A DNA stretch of 64,000 nucleotides from an uncultured Gemmata sp. (GTDB taxonomy: Bacteria; Planctomycetota; Planctomycetia; Gemmatales; Gemmataceae): positions 1-64,000 of the forward strand of contig CALDUT010000009.1 of the NCBI GenBank assembly GCA_937924775.1, read 5' to 3'. The notes under the pieces are model-generated. The model searched no databases and was not told the origin of the DNA. It saw only the letters and a list, made by a program, of their open reading frames with translations. Below are positions 43,419 through 52,275 of this stretch, in pieces. Position 1 is the stretch's first letter. Every line of letters begins with the position of its first letter. Both the position numbers and the translations under genes were made by a program.

Positions 43419-44249
43419 ATGCGTACGGCCGGGTGGATTCTCATGGCCCTGCTGATCGGCGCGACTCTGGGGGTGGCCCAACAACCTGTACCGGCTCAAC
43501 CCGCCTCGCCGGTGCCGTTGCCAACCAGCTCCGCCGATCCCAAACTCGAGGCCCATTTGCTCGAGTGGGAAAAGAAAATGGCGAATGTGGTCAACTTCCA
43601 CACACACCTTGAACTCAAACGCACCGACGCCCTGTTCAAGAAAGACACCCAATACACCGGTTCGGTGCTGTGCATGAAGCCCAAATACGCGATTCTCCGC
43701 ATCGACCGCATCAACGCCGATGGCAAGAAGGACCCGCTCGACTACGAAGCCTATATCTGCGATGGCAAAGCCATCTACGCGTACAACGGTGTTCAAAAAA
43801 CGGTCACCGAAATCCCGATTCCGCACAATCAGCACGGCGTCGATAACCTTATGCTCGATTTTCTGGCGGGGATGAAAGCCAAGGACATCAAAGAACGCTT
43901 CGACATCACCCTGTTTAAGACCGACGAAAACTACATCTATCTCGACATCAAGCCGCGACGGCCCGCCGATCAACGGGAGTTCCAGCACCTGCGCATGGCC
44001 CTGTTTGGCCCGGGGCCCCGCACTGCGGCTGTAGCGTATCTGCCGGCGCAGGTGTATTTGCTGAAGCCCAACGGTGATTCGGAGCTGTGGACCTTAAGTG
44101 AACAGAAAGTGGATGTTCCGAATATCACCCCGGAGGTTTTCAAGTTCAGCAAGGTTCCAGAGGGGTGGAAGTTTCAGCAAGCTCCGCCGCAGCCAGGCCC
44201 GGGGGTTCCCCCACCCGGCGGGGCAGTCCGCCCCAATGGCCAACGCTGA
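43419..44249 (+). CDS. Secreted TIGR03009-type planctomycete protein
   Basis: 276 residues from ATG 43419 (GGGAGG upstream). A signal peptide (MRTAGWILMALLIGATLGVAQQ) is followed by a lipoprotein-localisation-like beta fold: KMANVVNFHTHLELKRTDAL, YTGSVLCMKPKYAILRIDRI, AYICDGKAIYAYNGVQKTVT, and the C-terminal GWKFQQAPPQPGPGVPPPGG. TIGR03009 is restricted to planctomycetes; its function is unknown, perhaps a LolA/LppX-like lipid or envelope carrier. A clear intrinsic terminator follows. Confidence 0.85.
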   Translation: MRTAGWILMALLIGATLGVAQQPVPAQPASPVPLPTSSADPKLEAHLLEWEKKMANVVNFHTHLELKRTDALFKKDTQYTGSVLCMKPKYAILRIDRINADGKKDPLDYEAYICDGKAIYAYNGVQKTVTEIPIPHNQHGVDNLMLDFLAGMKAKDIKERFDITLFKTDENYIYLDIKPRRPADQREFQHLRMALFGPGPRTAAVAYLPAQVYLLKPNGDSELWTLSEQKVDVPNITPEVFKFSKVPEGWKFQQAPPQPGPGVPPPGGAVRPNGQR

Positions 44250-44271
44250 CAAGAATATCCCATCAACACCT

Positions 44272-44303
44272 AACCCGCGCCCCCGGCGCGGGTTTCGTTT
44301 TTT
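44272..44303 (+). terminator. Intrinsic terminator after the TIGR03009 gene
   Basis: Arms AACCCGCGCC (44272-44281) and GGCGCGGGTT (44285-44294) with a 3-base loop, followed by TCGTTTTTT. It lies 22 bases beyond the stop. Confidence 0.85.
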
Positions 44304-44432
44304 CCAGCATTTCCGAGTGTTTCTCATTCCACTTTCACTCCTAACGCGTAACGATCTCAGTAGCCTACCGGTTGCGCGTGCGACCGGCTGCGGTGTCCGA
44401 TTCAACCTCTCTCTCCTCCAAGGAGGACTCGC

Positions 44433-45245
44433 ATGCGTGTGATCCGTTGCTTCGTGGCGGCCCTGCTCGCCGCCGGGATGGTGACTCTGGTTTCTGCTCA
44501 GCCGGGGCCAGGCGGCTTCGGCGGCTTCGGCGGCATTGACGTGACGACCGCCGTCTTGACCAACACAGCCTTGCAGGAAGAAATCAAGGTATCCGACGAC
44601 CAGAAGGAAAAATTCAAACCCCTGACCGACAAACAAGCGGAGTTCGCCAGAGAACTCCGCGATGCCTTCGGCGGTGGCGGTAAGTTCGACAAGGAAAAAT
44701 TCGCCGAAATCAACGAAAAGCGAACGAAACTCAACGAAGAAATCCGCAAAGCCGTGGAGGAAACCCTCACCGCCGAACAGAAGAAACGCCTCAAACAAAT
44801 CAGCATTCAAGTGTTGAGCTTCAATGTGTTCAACGACCCCGAGGCCAAAGGCGGTGGCGGCTTTGGCAAAGGCGGCGGTGGTTTCGGCTTCCGGCCCAGC
44901 GGGGCGCAGCGTGAATTGATGAAAGAAGTCCACAGTGCCTTGAATCTGACCGATTCCCAAAAGAACACTATCAAGGAACTCACCGCAGAGTTCAACAAGA
45001 CCAGTGGGGAAATCCGCCGCGAAGCCGGCATTGGTTTCGGCTTCGGCAAGGGCAAACAACAACAACCCGACCCGGAAAAAGTCGCCGAAGCCAACAAGAA
45101 GATCGAAAAACTCCGCAGTGAAACCTGGGCCAAGATCGAAGACGCCCTCGACGACAGTCAGAAGAAAGCGTGGAAGGAGTTGGTTGGTGAGCCGTTCGAC
45201 ATCAGCAAACTGACGCCGCGTCAACCCCGCCGCGAACGCGATTGA
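44433..45245 (+). CDS. Secreted Spy/LTXXQ-like helical protein, copy 1
   Basis: 270 residues with a signal peptide (MRVIRCFVAALLAAGMVTLVSAQ) and GGAGGA upstream of ATG 44433. Two helical modules rich in Lys/Glu are joined by a Gly-rich linker (AKGGGGFGKGGGGFGFRPSG). Each module contains LTXXQ-like motifs: VSDDQKEKFKPL, LTAEQKKRLKQI, LTDSQKNTIKEL, LDDSQKKAWKEL. These resemble the periplasmic chaperones Spy and CpxP, a resemblance by motif only. A paralogue follows 230 bases downstream. Confidence 0.8.
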   Translation: MRVIRCFVAALLAAGMVTLVSAQPGPGGFGGFGGIDVTTAVLTNTALQEEIKVSDDQKEKFKPLTDKQAEFARELRDAFGGGGKFDKEKFAEINEKRTKLNEEIRKAVEETLTAEQKKRLKQISIQVLSFNVFNDPEAKGGGGFGKGGGGFGFRPSGAQRELMKEVHSALNLTDSQKNTIKELTAEFNKTSGEIRREAGIGFGFGKGKQQQPDPEKVAEANKKIEKLRSETWAKIEDALDDSQKKAWKELVGEPFDISKLTPRQPRRERD

Positions 45246-45260
45246 GCCGTTCGCCGCTGG

Positions 45261-45310
45261 CGTCACGCGATTGTAACAACGGTGGCGATTTCGTCACACG
45301 ATTGTAACAA
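45261..45310. repeat. Tandem 19-bp direct repeats between the Spy-like paralogues
   Basis: CGTCACGCGATTGTAACAA (45261-45279) and CGTCACACGATTGTAACAA (45292-45310) differ at one base. CGCTGGCG/CGGTGGCG motifs recur between and after them. The array lies between the gene stop and the terminator at 45320, so it is transcribed in the 3' region of copy 1. It could be a remnant of a small tandem duplication or a regulator-binding array. Confidence 0.6.
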
Positions 45311-45319
45311 GCGACGGTC

Positions 45320-45358
45320 CACCGCTGGCGATTTCCCGTCGCTGGCGGTGTTTTTTTT
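45320..45358 (+). terminator. Intrinsic terminator after Spy-like copy 1
   Basis: A 12-bp stem (45320-45331 with 45339-45350; two G-U pairs) encloses TTTCCCG and is followed by eight Ts (45351-45358). A classical rho-independent terminator. Confidence 0.9.
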
Positions 45359-45472
45359 CATTTTCTCATTCCTATTTCACGCGTTGTGCGTAACGATGGC
45401 TGCAGCGGTACCCGTTGGTCGGGTGTCGGTACAACGGTCCTATCCCTATCCTTGCTATTCCGAGGAACTCGC

Positions 45473-46249
45473 ATGCGTGCCCTTCGGTGTTTCGTCGCGG
45501 CTCTGCTCGCCGCCGGTATGGTCAGTGTGGTTGCGGCTCAGCCGGGCGGCTTCAATTTCGGCGGCTTCGGTGGTGACCTGAGCCTGATGGTTCTGAGCAA
45601 CAAAGACCTTCAGGAAGAATTGAAAGTGACCGAGGAGCAAAAAGAGAAGTTCAAAGTCGCTTCGGAAAAACAAAGCGAAATGATGAAAGAATGGCGTGAA
45701 GCTTTCGGTGGCGGCAAGTTCAATCGCGAAAAATTCGAAGAAATACGGGAAAAAGGCGAAAAGATCAATGCGGAGATCAAGAAAATCCTCGACGAAACCC
45801 TCACGGCCGAACAGAAGAAACGCCTCAAACAAATCACCATTCAACAAATGGGCTTTGCGGTGTTCAATGATCCAGAAGCCAAAGGCGGTGGCGGTTTTGG
45901 TAAAGGCGGATTCGGTTTCCCCCTGGGCGAAGCTCAAAAAGCCATCATGAAAGAAGTCCAGGACGCGCTGAAACTCAACGATTCGCAAAAGAGCAGCATC
46001 AAAGGCATCAATGCCGATTTCACCAAAGAAAGCCGGGCGATCTTCCAGGACGTGTTCAGGGGGGGATTCGACCAGGAGAAGATGGCCGAAGTCACTAAGA
46101 AAATCGAGAAACTGCGCAAGGAGATGTGGACCCAGGTGGAAGAACTACTCGACGACGACCAAAAGAAAACGTGGAAGGATTTGGTTGGTGAGCCGTTCGA
46201 TACCAGTAAGCTGATGCCGCAATTCAACTTCCCCAGACAACGCGACTGA
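45473..46249 (+). CDS. Secreted Spy/LTXXQ-like helical protein, copy 2
   Basis: 258 residues from ATG 45473 (GAGGA upstream). The signal peptide is nearly identical to copy 1 (MRALRCFVAALLAAGMVSVVAAQ). The same two-module plan is kept: VTEEQKEKFKVA, LTAEQKKRLKQITIQQMGFA, linker AKGGGGFGKGGFGFPLGEAQ, LNDSQKSSIKGI, LDDDQKKTWKDLVGEPFDTS. Parts of the DNA are also near-identical, for instance around the LTAEQKKRLKQI codons, indicating recent tandem duplication. Separated from copy 1 by its own terminator and repeats, so expressed independently. Confidence 0.8.
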   Translation: MRALRCFVAALLAAGMVSVVAAQPGGFNFGGFGGDLSLMVLSNKDLQEELKVTEEQKEKFKVASEKQSEMMKEWREAFGGGKFNREKFEEIREKGEKINAEIKKILDETLTAEQKKRLKQITIQQMGFAVFNDPEAKGGGGFGKGGFGFPLGEAQKAIMKEVQDALKLNDSQKSSIKGINADFTKESRAIFQDVFRGGFDQEKMAEVTKKIEKLRKEMWTQVEELLDDDQKKTWKDLVGEPFDTSKLMPQFNFPRQRD

Positions 46250-46464
46250 TCCGGATGCAACGCGGAACCTTCACCCAAGCCTTAGCCAGGGTGAGAGTAA
46301 CTGGCGCCTTGGTCGGCCCGTGAAAACCCGGGCCGGGGGCGTTTCTGTCGGGGGCTGCGGGGGGCGTTGTCTTGGGGTCGGTGTTCGGCTCCGGTTGGCT
46401 TCTGACGCCAAACCGCGGGCGGGGCAGCCGAGCCGCCATTGACCCTCTTTGGACCCAACCGGTG

Positions 46465-46571
46465 GCAGCGGAACCGTTCACACCCATTTCACCAAAACGC
46501 TGAGATGATCGTTATTTATTGGGAGTTTTCGCCTCGCAGCGGAACCGTTCACACCCATTTCACCAAAACGC
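46465..46571. repeat. 36-bp direct repeat duplicating the 3' end of the dehydrogenase gene
   Basis: A 36-base identical sequence starting GCAGCGGAACCGTTCACACC occurs at 46465-46500 and 46536-46571 (period 71). The second copy spans the stop and last codons of the minus-strand dehydrogenase (encoding VLVKWV then stop); the first lies beyond the gene and would encode the same ending. It fits a small local duplication or a slip event after a rearrangement. The remaining 46250-46464 shows no gene. Confidence 0.85.
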
Positions 46572-47583
46572 CGAGGTAGTGATCTTTGTCGTTCAGCAGC
46601 CCGTCGTAGGCGGTGCCGAGTTGTTCTGGGGTGATGGTGTGGGTGATCAGCCCGGCGAGGGTGAGCCGGTCGGCGGCCAGTTGCCGCAGGAGCCACTTTT
46701 GCGCTTTGTCGATGTTCCAGGCTCCGGCGAGGCGGGTGTGGGCCGGTTCGAAGAGCATGTTGCCGTGCGCTCCGGTCACTTCGAGGTAGCGGCGGTGCAG
46801 GTCGTCGTAGAAGTTCACCTCGCGGGCCTGGCCCCGGGGGCTGCCGACGACGACGACCTGCCCGGCGTCGCAGGCGAGGCTCATCGCGGTGGGCAGGGCA
46901 TCGGGCACGCCGGTAGCGTCGGCGACGATTTCCGCCCCGCGCGTTCCCAAACAGTCCGCGAGTTGCTGTTTCACATCGCCGCGGCTGGGATCAATGACAT
47001 GATCGGCCCCCGCGGCGCAGGCAGCGTTTCGTCGCATCGTCACTGCGTCGATTCCCACTACCGGGCTGGCTCCCGCGGCCAGCAGGCAGCGGAGCGCGAA
47101 TTGACCGATGATGCCTAACCCCAGCACCGCGGCACTGCGGCCCAGCGTGATCCCGGCGCGGATCGCGGCCCCAAGGCCGTAGCGGGCGATGCAGGCGACC
47201 GCGGCTTTCTCGCAGCTTAAGTGATTGGGCAGCTTCCAGATACGGCAACGCTCGTGGCCCAGCGTCAGCAATTCCGCGGAGGCATGATTACCAGGAAAAC
47301 TGACGCGATCGCCTTCCACAAATCCCCCGGGGAAGTCCCGGCCCACTTTCAGCACACGCCCGGCGGCGGAATAACCGCTGCGGAAGGGGAACTTCCAATC
47401 GGGCATCCCCGGATCTTTGAGCCATTGGTGGGTGCCGGTATAGACGGCCAGTTCCGTTCCGGCGCTGATGGCCGAATATTCAGCCGCTACCAAAATCTGG
47501 TCCGGGGCGGGGTCGGGAAGTTCGACCTGGCGAACTTCGGTACAAAAGGGTTCCCGGATAATCGCTTGGCGTGCGCAAACCAT
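46549..47583 (-). CDS. Zinc-type medium-chain dehydrogenase (MDR superfamily)
   Basis: 344 residues from ATG 47583; the larger open frame to 48267 only mirrors the FG-GAP gene. N-terminal GroES-like domain (EVRQVELPDPAPDQILVAAE, SAISAGTELAVYTG, FPFRSGYSAAGRVLKVG) and Rossmann domain GLGIIGQFALRCLLAAGASP followed by VVGIDA. The segment ISAGTE replaces the usual catalytic ICGTD-type Cys, as in BchC-like and related sub-families, so catalytic zinc may be absent. It ends VLVKWV inside the direct repeat. Its product likely oxidises an alcohol or sugar; substrate unknown. Divergent from the FG-GAP gene. Confidence 0.9.
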   Translation of the reverse strand: MVCARQAIIREPFCTEVRQVELPDPAPDQILVAAEYSAISAGTELAVYTGTHQWLKDPGMPDWKFPFRSGYSAAGRVLKVGRDFPGGFVEGDRVSFPGNHASAELLTLGHERCRIWKLPNHLSCEKAAVACIARYGLGAAIRAGITLGRSAAVLGLGIIGQFALRCLLAAGASPVVGIDAVTMRRNAACAAGADHVIDPSRGDVKQQLADCLGTRGAEIVADATGVPDALPTAMSLACDAGQVVVVGSPRGQAREVNFYDDLHRRYLEVTGAHGNMLFEPAHTRLAGAWNIDKAQKWLLRQLAADRLTLAGLITHTITPEQLGTAYDGLLNDKDHYLGVLVKWV

Positions 47584-47718
47584 AACTCCCTCGGCATCTT
47601 TAGAAACAGTCTGCAGGCGAATTGTAGATGCGAAAACCGCCGGGGCGATGTTTTTCGCAGGATCGATACCGTACAATCGTCCGAAAACGGGGTAGGATTC
47701 ACCCGCAGGAGGAGCATC

Positions 47719-49488
47719 ATGACCGGTCTTCGTCGGGTGGCCGCGGTCAGCGGCTTGCTGGTGGCGGCCGCCGTGGTGGTCGCACAACCCCAAGGGAACA
47801 ACCCGCCGGTGGTGCAGTTCAAGCAGTTCGGAACAACCCCCGAACAGTTTCAGCAATCGGCCCTCAGCCGCTGGACCGGGCAGCTTCTGCTCGATCTGGA
47901 GCATGTGAAAACCGACATTGGAATGGCGCGACTGTCCCTCCCGGTGCGAACGGCGATCAATGCTCAGATCGAAAAGGCCCTTCGCCAAACGCTCGAACTC
48001 GATCAACTCATTCGCCGCGGGGGCAACCGCCAGCAACTGTTTGGAGCCTTCGCCGAGGTCGAACGGGCGATGACGCAACTGGCCACAACAATCCATCAGA
48101 ATCCGGCAGCCCGGGCAGCCACGGCCGCCTCCTTGGGCCGCGCCGATACCGCCTATCAGCAACTCGCGGTGGCGCTGGGGAGCGGCGATAACGACCCGGC
48201 CCGCAGCCAACGCCGGCTCCTTCGGCTGGGCGATACCCTCGACGACACGACGGAAGAATTGCGTCAACTCGTGGGCGAGTTGATCGGCGGGACCGACCGA
48301 ACCTTGGAACGCACCCTCGGTTTGTACGCCCGCGAAGCCCGGCTGTTATCCCGGCGGGTGCGGGATCAAGACGACACGGTGATGATCCAACGCACCTATG
48401 CGGCCATGGGCGAACGCTGGGCGCAAGCCCTAGGCTTGCTCACCCGCTTGCGGCAACTGCCTGCGCCGATCCAAACCCAGGCGGCGCGGATCGATGGCCT
48501 GCATCGCCGACTGGGCCAGATGCTGAATCTGCCGCCATACCCGCCGGGGGTGTCCCCCCCTCCGTGGGGGCCTGTGAAGTCGTTTGCCTTTGCCGTGGGG
48601 GCCGATCGGGGGGCGCAGCCGCGGGTGACTGTCTACGCGGATGAACGCGGCACCGTCGCCTACAACTTTTTCGCCTACGACGTGAAATTTGATGGGGGCG
48701 TCCGAGTCGATATGGCCGATCTCAACGGCGATGGTATCCCCGAGTTGATTGTCGCCCCCGGACCTGCAACCACCCCAGTAGCACTCCCGGTGCAGGTGTA
48801 CGATGGCCGCGATCTCAATTTGCTGGTGGAATTCGTTCCGTTTACCAACTGGAAAGGCGGGCTGTTCGTCGCCGGAACGAATCTCCAACGCGACGGCCGG
48901 GCCATTCTGGCCGTCAATGCCGAAGGGACCCAGCATGTGAAGGTCTTCGATCTCGCCCAGGGCAAGGAGATTGATAGCTTCTTCGTCCATGACCCCAAAG
49001 TGACCGGAGGCGTGCGGATTGCGTGGGGGGATGTGAACGCCGACGGAACACCGGACCTCGTCACGGTCAATGGCCCGGGTAACATGCCCACCGTGGTGAA
49101 GATTTTCAATGGCCGCAACCGCGATGTTCTCGCCGAATTCCCAGTGATCGACAACAAATACCGCGGTGGGGCCTACGTCGCGGCAGACGACCTGACTGGG
49201 GATGGCCAGGCCAACCCCGTGGTCGGGCTCGACGCCGGTAACCCGCCCATAGTCCGCATCTTCGATCTTCGCGGTCGGGTGCTGGCCGAATGGCTGGCCT
49301 ACGACGAGCGCTTCCGCGGCGGCGTTCGTGTCGGAGTGACGGCGAACTATCAGGTGGTGACCGCGCCAGGCAGCGGCATGAAGAACAGCCCGGTTCGCAT
49401 CTTCAACACCGGCCGGCTGAAGGATCGCCCGATCGAATTCGTCCCCTTCAGCGGCTTTGATGGAGGGCTTTATGTGGGTGGGAAGTGA
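47719..49488 (+). CDS. Secreted FG-GAP/VCBS-repeat protein
   Basis: 589 residues from ATG 47719 (AGGAGGA upstream). A signal peptide (LRRVAAVSGLLVAAAVVVAQ) precedes a helical region of about 250 residues (LDLEHVKTDIGMARLSLPVR, ALRQTLELDQLIRRGGN). The C-terminal half has FG-GAP-type calcium-binding repeats: MADLNGDGIPELIVAPGP, AWGDVNADGTPDLVTVNGPG, ADDLTGDGQANPVVGLDAG. Such domains are integrin-alpha-like propellers found on planctomycete surface proteins. Followed 50 bases later by the PQQ-type gene, probably the same operon. Confidence 0.87.
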   Translation: MTGLRRVAAVSGLLVAAAVVVAQPQGNNPPVVQFKQFGTTPEQFQQSALSRWTGQLLLDLEHVKTDIGMARLSLPVRTAINAQIEKALRQTLELDQLIRRGGNRQQLFGAFAEVERAMTQLATTIHQNPAARAATAASLGRADTAYQQLAVALGSGDNDPARSQRRLLRLGDTLDDTTEELRQLVGELIGGTDRTLERTLGLYAREARLLSRRVRDQDDTVMIQRTYAAMGERWAQALGLLTRLRQLPAPIQTQAARIDGLHRRLGQMLNLPPYPPGVSPPPWGPVKSFAFAVGADRGAQPRVTVYADERGTVAYNFFAYDVKFDGGVRVDMADLNGDGIPELIVAPGPATTPVALPVQVYDGRDLNLLVEFVPFTNWKGGLFVAGTNLQRDGRAILAVNAEGTQHVKVFDLAQGKEIDSFFVHDPKVTGGVRIAWGDVNADGTPDLVTVNGPGNMPTVVKIFNGRNRDVLAEFPVIDNKYRGGAYVAADDLTGDGQANPVVGLDAGNPPIVRIFDLRGRVLAEWLAYDERFRGGVRVGVTANYQVVTAPGSGMKNSPVRIFNTGRLKDRPIEFVPFSGFDGGLYVGGK

Positions 49489-49537
49489 CCGGTGCGGCGA
49501 TGGGAACCGTTGTTGTGTGCGTGTAGGAGTCTGTGCG

Positions 49538-50836
49538 ATGCGGCCAGCAATCATGACATTGTTAATTACCTTTGTGCTATTAGCACCCGCTCGCGGTGGG
49601 GACTGGCCAACGTTTCTTGGCCCCACACAAAACGGGGTTTCCCCAGAAAAAGGCATTCTCGCCCCCTGGCCGAAAAGCGGCTTGAAGAAAGTCTGGGAAT
49701 GCGAACTGGGTTTGGGTTATGCCGCTCCGGTCATCAGCCAAGGCCGGCTTTTCCATGCCGACCGCTTCGGCGACAACATCCGCCTGACGGCCCGCGACGC
49801 CGCGACTGGTCGCTTCTTGTGGAAATACGAATACCCCACCCACTACGAAGATCGCTACGGCTACGATCCGGGCCCGCGGGCTTGCCCCGTGGTCGATGGG
49901 GACCGCGTGTATATCCACGGCCCCGATGGCGTTCTGTGTTGCGTCAATGCCACCACCGGCAAGGAAATCTGGAAGGTGGATACCCACGCGAAATTCTTCT
50001 TCCACCAGAATTTCTTCGGGGCGGGGAGCGTGCCGGTCGTTGATGGCGATCTGCTGATTCTCCCGGTGGGGGGCAGCGACAAGGGACCGCGGCCCATCGA
50101 CTTCCGCGAGGTGAAATCCAACGGGACAGCCCTGGTGGCCTTCGACAAGAAAACCGGTGCTGTCAAATACACCGCTGGCTACGAACTGGCAAGCTATGCC
50201 AGCCCCATCATCACCACCATCAACGGCCAGAAAATGGGCCTGTACTTCGCCCGCGGCGGGCTGCTCGGCTTCGATCCGCAAACCGGCACCACGGCCTTCC
50301 ACTATAAATGGCGAGCGAAAATCGAAGAAAGCGTCAATGCCAGCAACCCGGTGGTGGTGGGTAACACAGTGCTATTGACCGAGTGCTACGGCCCTGGGGC
50401 CGCCTATCTCGACCTCAGCAGCGGTAAACCCCAGGAAATTTGGACCGACGCGGAGAAAGACCGCTTCGATAAGTCGCTGATGTGTCACTGGAACACGCCG
50501 ATTCACGTCAATGGTTTTGTGTATGGTTCTAGCGGCCGACATACCGAAGATGCCGACATTCGCTGTATCGAACTGAAAACCGGCGAAGTCCAATGGCGGC
50601 AACGCCGCACCAAACGCTGCAGCCTGACACTGATCGATGGTCATTTCATCAGTTTGAGCGAATACGGCGAACTGGCTCTCATCAAGGTGAACCCCAACAA
50701 GTACGAGGAGATTTCCAAGTATGAAGTGCCGGGTCTGGAGTATCCCTGTTGGGCCGCCCCGGTGATCAGCAATGGCCTGCTCTACGTCCGGGGCGACGGC
50801 AAGCTGCTCGCCCTGGAACTGATTCCCCGCCCGTGA
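49538..50836 (+). CDS. Secreted PQQ-type beta-propeller repeat protein
   Basis: 432 residues from ATG 49538 (TAGGAG upstream). A signal peptide (RPAIMTLLITFVLLAPARGG) and DWPTFLGPTQNGVSPEKGIL, the stereotyped opening of planctomycete PQQ-like propellers. Repeats carry the blade pattern APVISQGRLFHADRFGDNIR, VVDGDRVYIHGPDGVLCCVN and TGKEIWKVDTHAKF. No cytochrome c or dehydrogenase active-site motif is evident, so it may be a structural propeller rather than a quinoprotein enzyme. Convergent with another PQQ-type gene on the other side of a hairpin. Confidence 0.88.
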   Translation: MRPAIMTLLITFVLLAPARGGDWPTFLGPTQNGVSPEKGILAPWPKSGLKKVWECELGLGYAAPVISQGRLFHADRFGDNIRLTARDAATGRFLWKYEYPTHYEDRYGYDPGPRACPVVDGDRVYIHGPDGVLCCVNATTGKEIWKVDTHAKFFFHQNFFGAGSVPVVDGDLLILPVGGSDKGPRPIDFREVKSNGTALVAFDKKTGAVKYTAGYELASYASPIITTINGQKMGLYFARGGLLGFDPQTGTTAFHYKWRAKIEESVNASNPVVVGNTVLLTECYGPGAAYLDLSSGKPQEIWTDAEKDRFDKSLMCHWNTPIHVNGFVYGSSGRHTEDADIRCIELKTGEVQWRQRRTKRCSLTLIDGHFISLSEYGELALIKVNPNKYEEISKYEVPGLEYPCWAAPVISNGLLYVRGDGKLLALELIPRP

Positions 50837-50887
50837 CGGACAGCGGGCAAAAACGCCACAAGTATTGGCTATACATCGACTTATCGC

Positions 50888-50917
50888 GGAAGTGCCATAG
50901 CAGACAGTGGCACTTCC
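50888..50917. terminator. Bidirectional hairpin between convergent propeller genes
   Basis: Arms GGAAGTGCCA (50888-50897) and TGGCACTTCC (50908-50917) with a 10-base loop. It lies between two converging stops, which suits a terminator in both directions, though no T-tract is present. Confidence 0.55.
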
Positions 50918-50945
50918 CGCCCCGGCAACCCCACCGGTTGGCGAC

Positions 50946-52202
50946 TCACTTGGGGCTGATACACCATAGGTGCTTGTAAGTGCGGAGGAACCATTCCCCG
51001 TCGGAAGGGACGATCGACGCCCGCATGATAGCTCCGTCGAGCTTATTGACAGCGATTTCCTCGTAGTCGTTGGGGTTGGCCGCGAAGACGAAGGTTTCAG
51101 CCCGTTGGCTGGTCAGGTACAGTTTCCCCTCGGCATGGACGAGGCTACTCCACGAGCCACCAGGAATAGGTTTATCCCACCGTTGTTTACCGGTTTTCAG
51201 TTCAATACAGGCTACCCCCGGTTCGTTCACCACATAAACGTGATCGCCGATGATCACCCCCGACCCGATGCGCTGGGGGTTTTTGGGTATTCGGAAAAGC
51301 CGGTGCGAATCGGTGATGTCGCCGCGGCCGCCGGTTTTCAGGGCGATAGCGGCTCCGTTGTAGCCCGCGGCCGCGAACACATACTTCTCGCTGACCAACG
51401 GCGAGCTGTAGGTGAGCCGATCTTTACCGCCTTCTTTCTCCAGTCCTCGGCTGCTCCACAGTTCTTCGCCGGTGGCCGGGTCGTAGCCCTTCACTTGCCC
51501 CGGCCCACTCATCACCAACTCCGTCCGCGAGCCGGTGTTGGCCACGACCGGGGTACTCCAGGTGCCGAAGTCGTTGGCCCCCGTGTACTCGCCGCTGCGC
51601 CACACCTCGCGGCCATCGGTTTTCTTCAGCGCCACCAGAAACGACTTCGTATGAGGACCGAAATTGTGAATGACCAGATCGCCATGAATCACCGGGGACG
51701 CGGCACTGCCCCAGATGTGATCGCAGGGGCCGAAGTCCTTCTTCCATAGTTCGTTACCGGCGAAATCGTAGCAGTACATGCCGGCCGAACCGTAAAAGAC
51801 GACGACCCGCTCGCCGTCGGTCACCGGGGAAGCCGCGCAGTAGGTGTTAGTCTTGTGAATGGTTTCAGCGCCGTCGAAAACCACCGTTTTTTCCCAAAGT
51901 TTCGTACCATCTTGGCGGCTCAAGCAGTACAGGGAGCGTTTTTTGCCGTTTTCGGTGGCCTGTGTGAGGAAAATTTTGTCGCCCCAGACAATAGGCGTGG
52001 AATTGCCCGCGTCGGGCAGGGCGATGGTCCACTTGACGTTTTCTGTGGCCGACCATTTGGTGGGCAGATTCTTCTCGCGGCAATGGCCCTGACCGGTGGG
52101 TCCACGCCACGCCGGCCACGGATCGGCGCGAGCCACGGTGGCCAGCAGGACCAAAAGAGAGGAGCAAAGCGTGACAGTCGCGGCACGGTGGAAGGACAGC
52201 AT
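50946..52202 (-). CDS. Secreted PQQ-type beta-propeller repeat protein
   Basis: 418 residues. Signal peptide (ATVTLCSSLLVLLATVARAD) then PWPAWRGPTGQGHCREKNLP, the family opening, and propeller blades: IALPDAGNSTPIVWGDKIFL, TLVIHNFGPHTKSFLVALKK-like text, TPVVANTGSRTELVMSGPGQ, GVACIELKTGKQRWDKPIPG. GGGAG upstream supports ATG 52202. It is a distant paralogue of the gene at 49538 and faces it. Enzymatic function unproven. Confidence 0.88.
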   Translation of the reverse strand: MLSFHRAATVTLCSSLLVLLATVARADPWPAWRGPTGQGHCREKNLPTKWSATENVKWTIALPDAGNSTPIVWGDKIFLTQATENGKKRSLYCLSRQDGTKLWEKTVVFDGAETIHKTNTYCAASPVTDGERVVVFYGSAGMYCYDFAGNELWKKDFGPCDHIWGSAASPVIHGDLVIHNFGPHTKSFLVALKKTDGREVWRSGEYTGANDFGTWSTPVVANTGSRTELVMSGPGQVKGYDPATGEELWSSRGLEKEGGKDRLTYSSPLVSEKYVFAAAGYNGAAIALKTGGRGDITDSHRLFRIPKNPQRIGSGVIIGDHVYVVNEPGVACIELKTGKQRWDKPIPGGSWSSLVHAEGKLYLTSQRAETFVFAANPNDYEEIAVNKLDGAIMRASIVPSDGEWFLRTYKHLWCISPK

Positions 52203-52275
52203 GGATTCGAACTCCCAAGCGAGAAAGGCAAAAGGATATTATCCCACGCCGTTGTAGAATGTCGCCAGGAGGTTC

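Noticed and set aside
47584-48267. N-terminal extension of the dehydrogenase frame
   Set aside because: It only overlaps the FG-GAP gene in antisense; the dehydrogenase domain begins at 47583.
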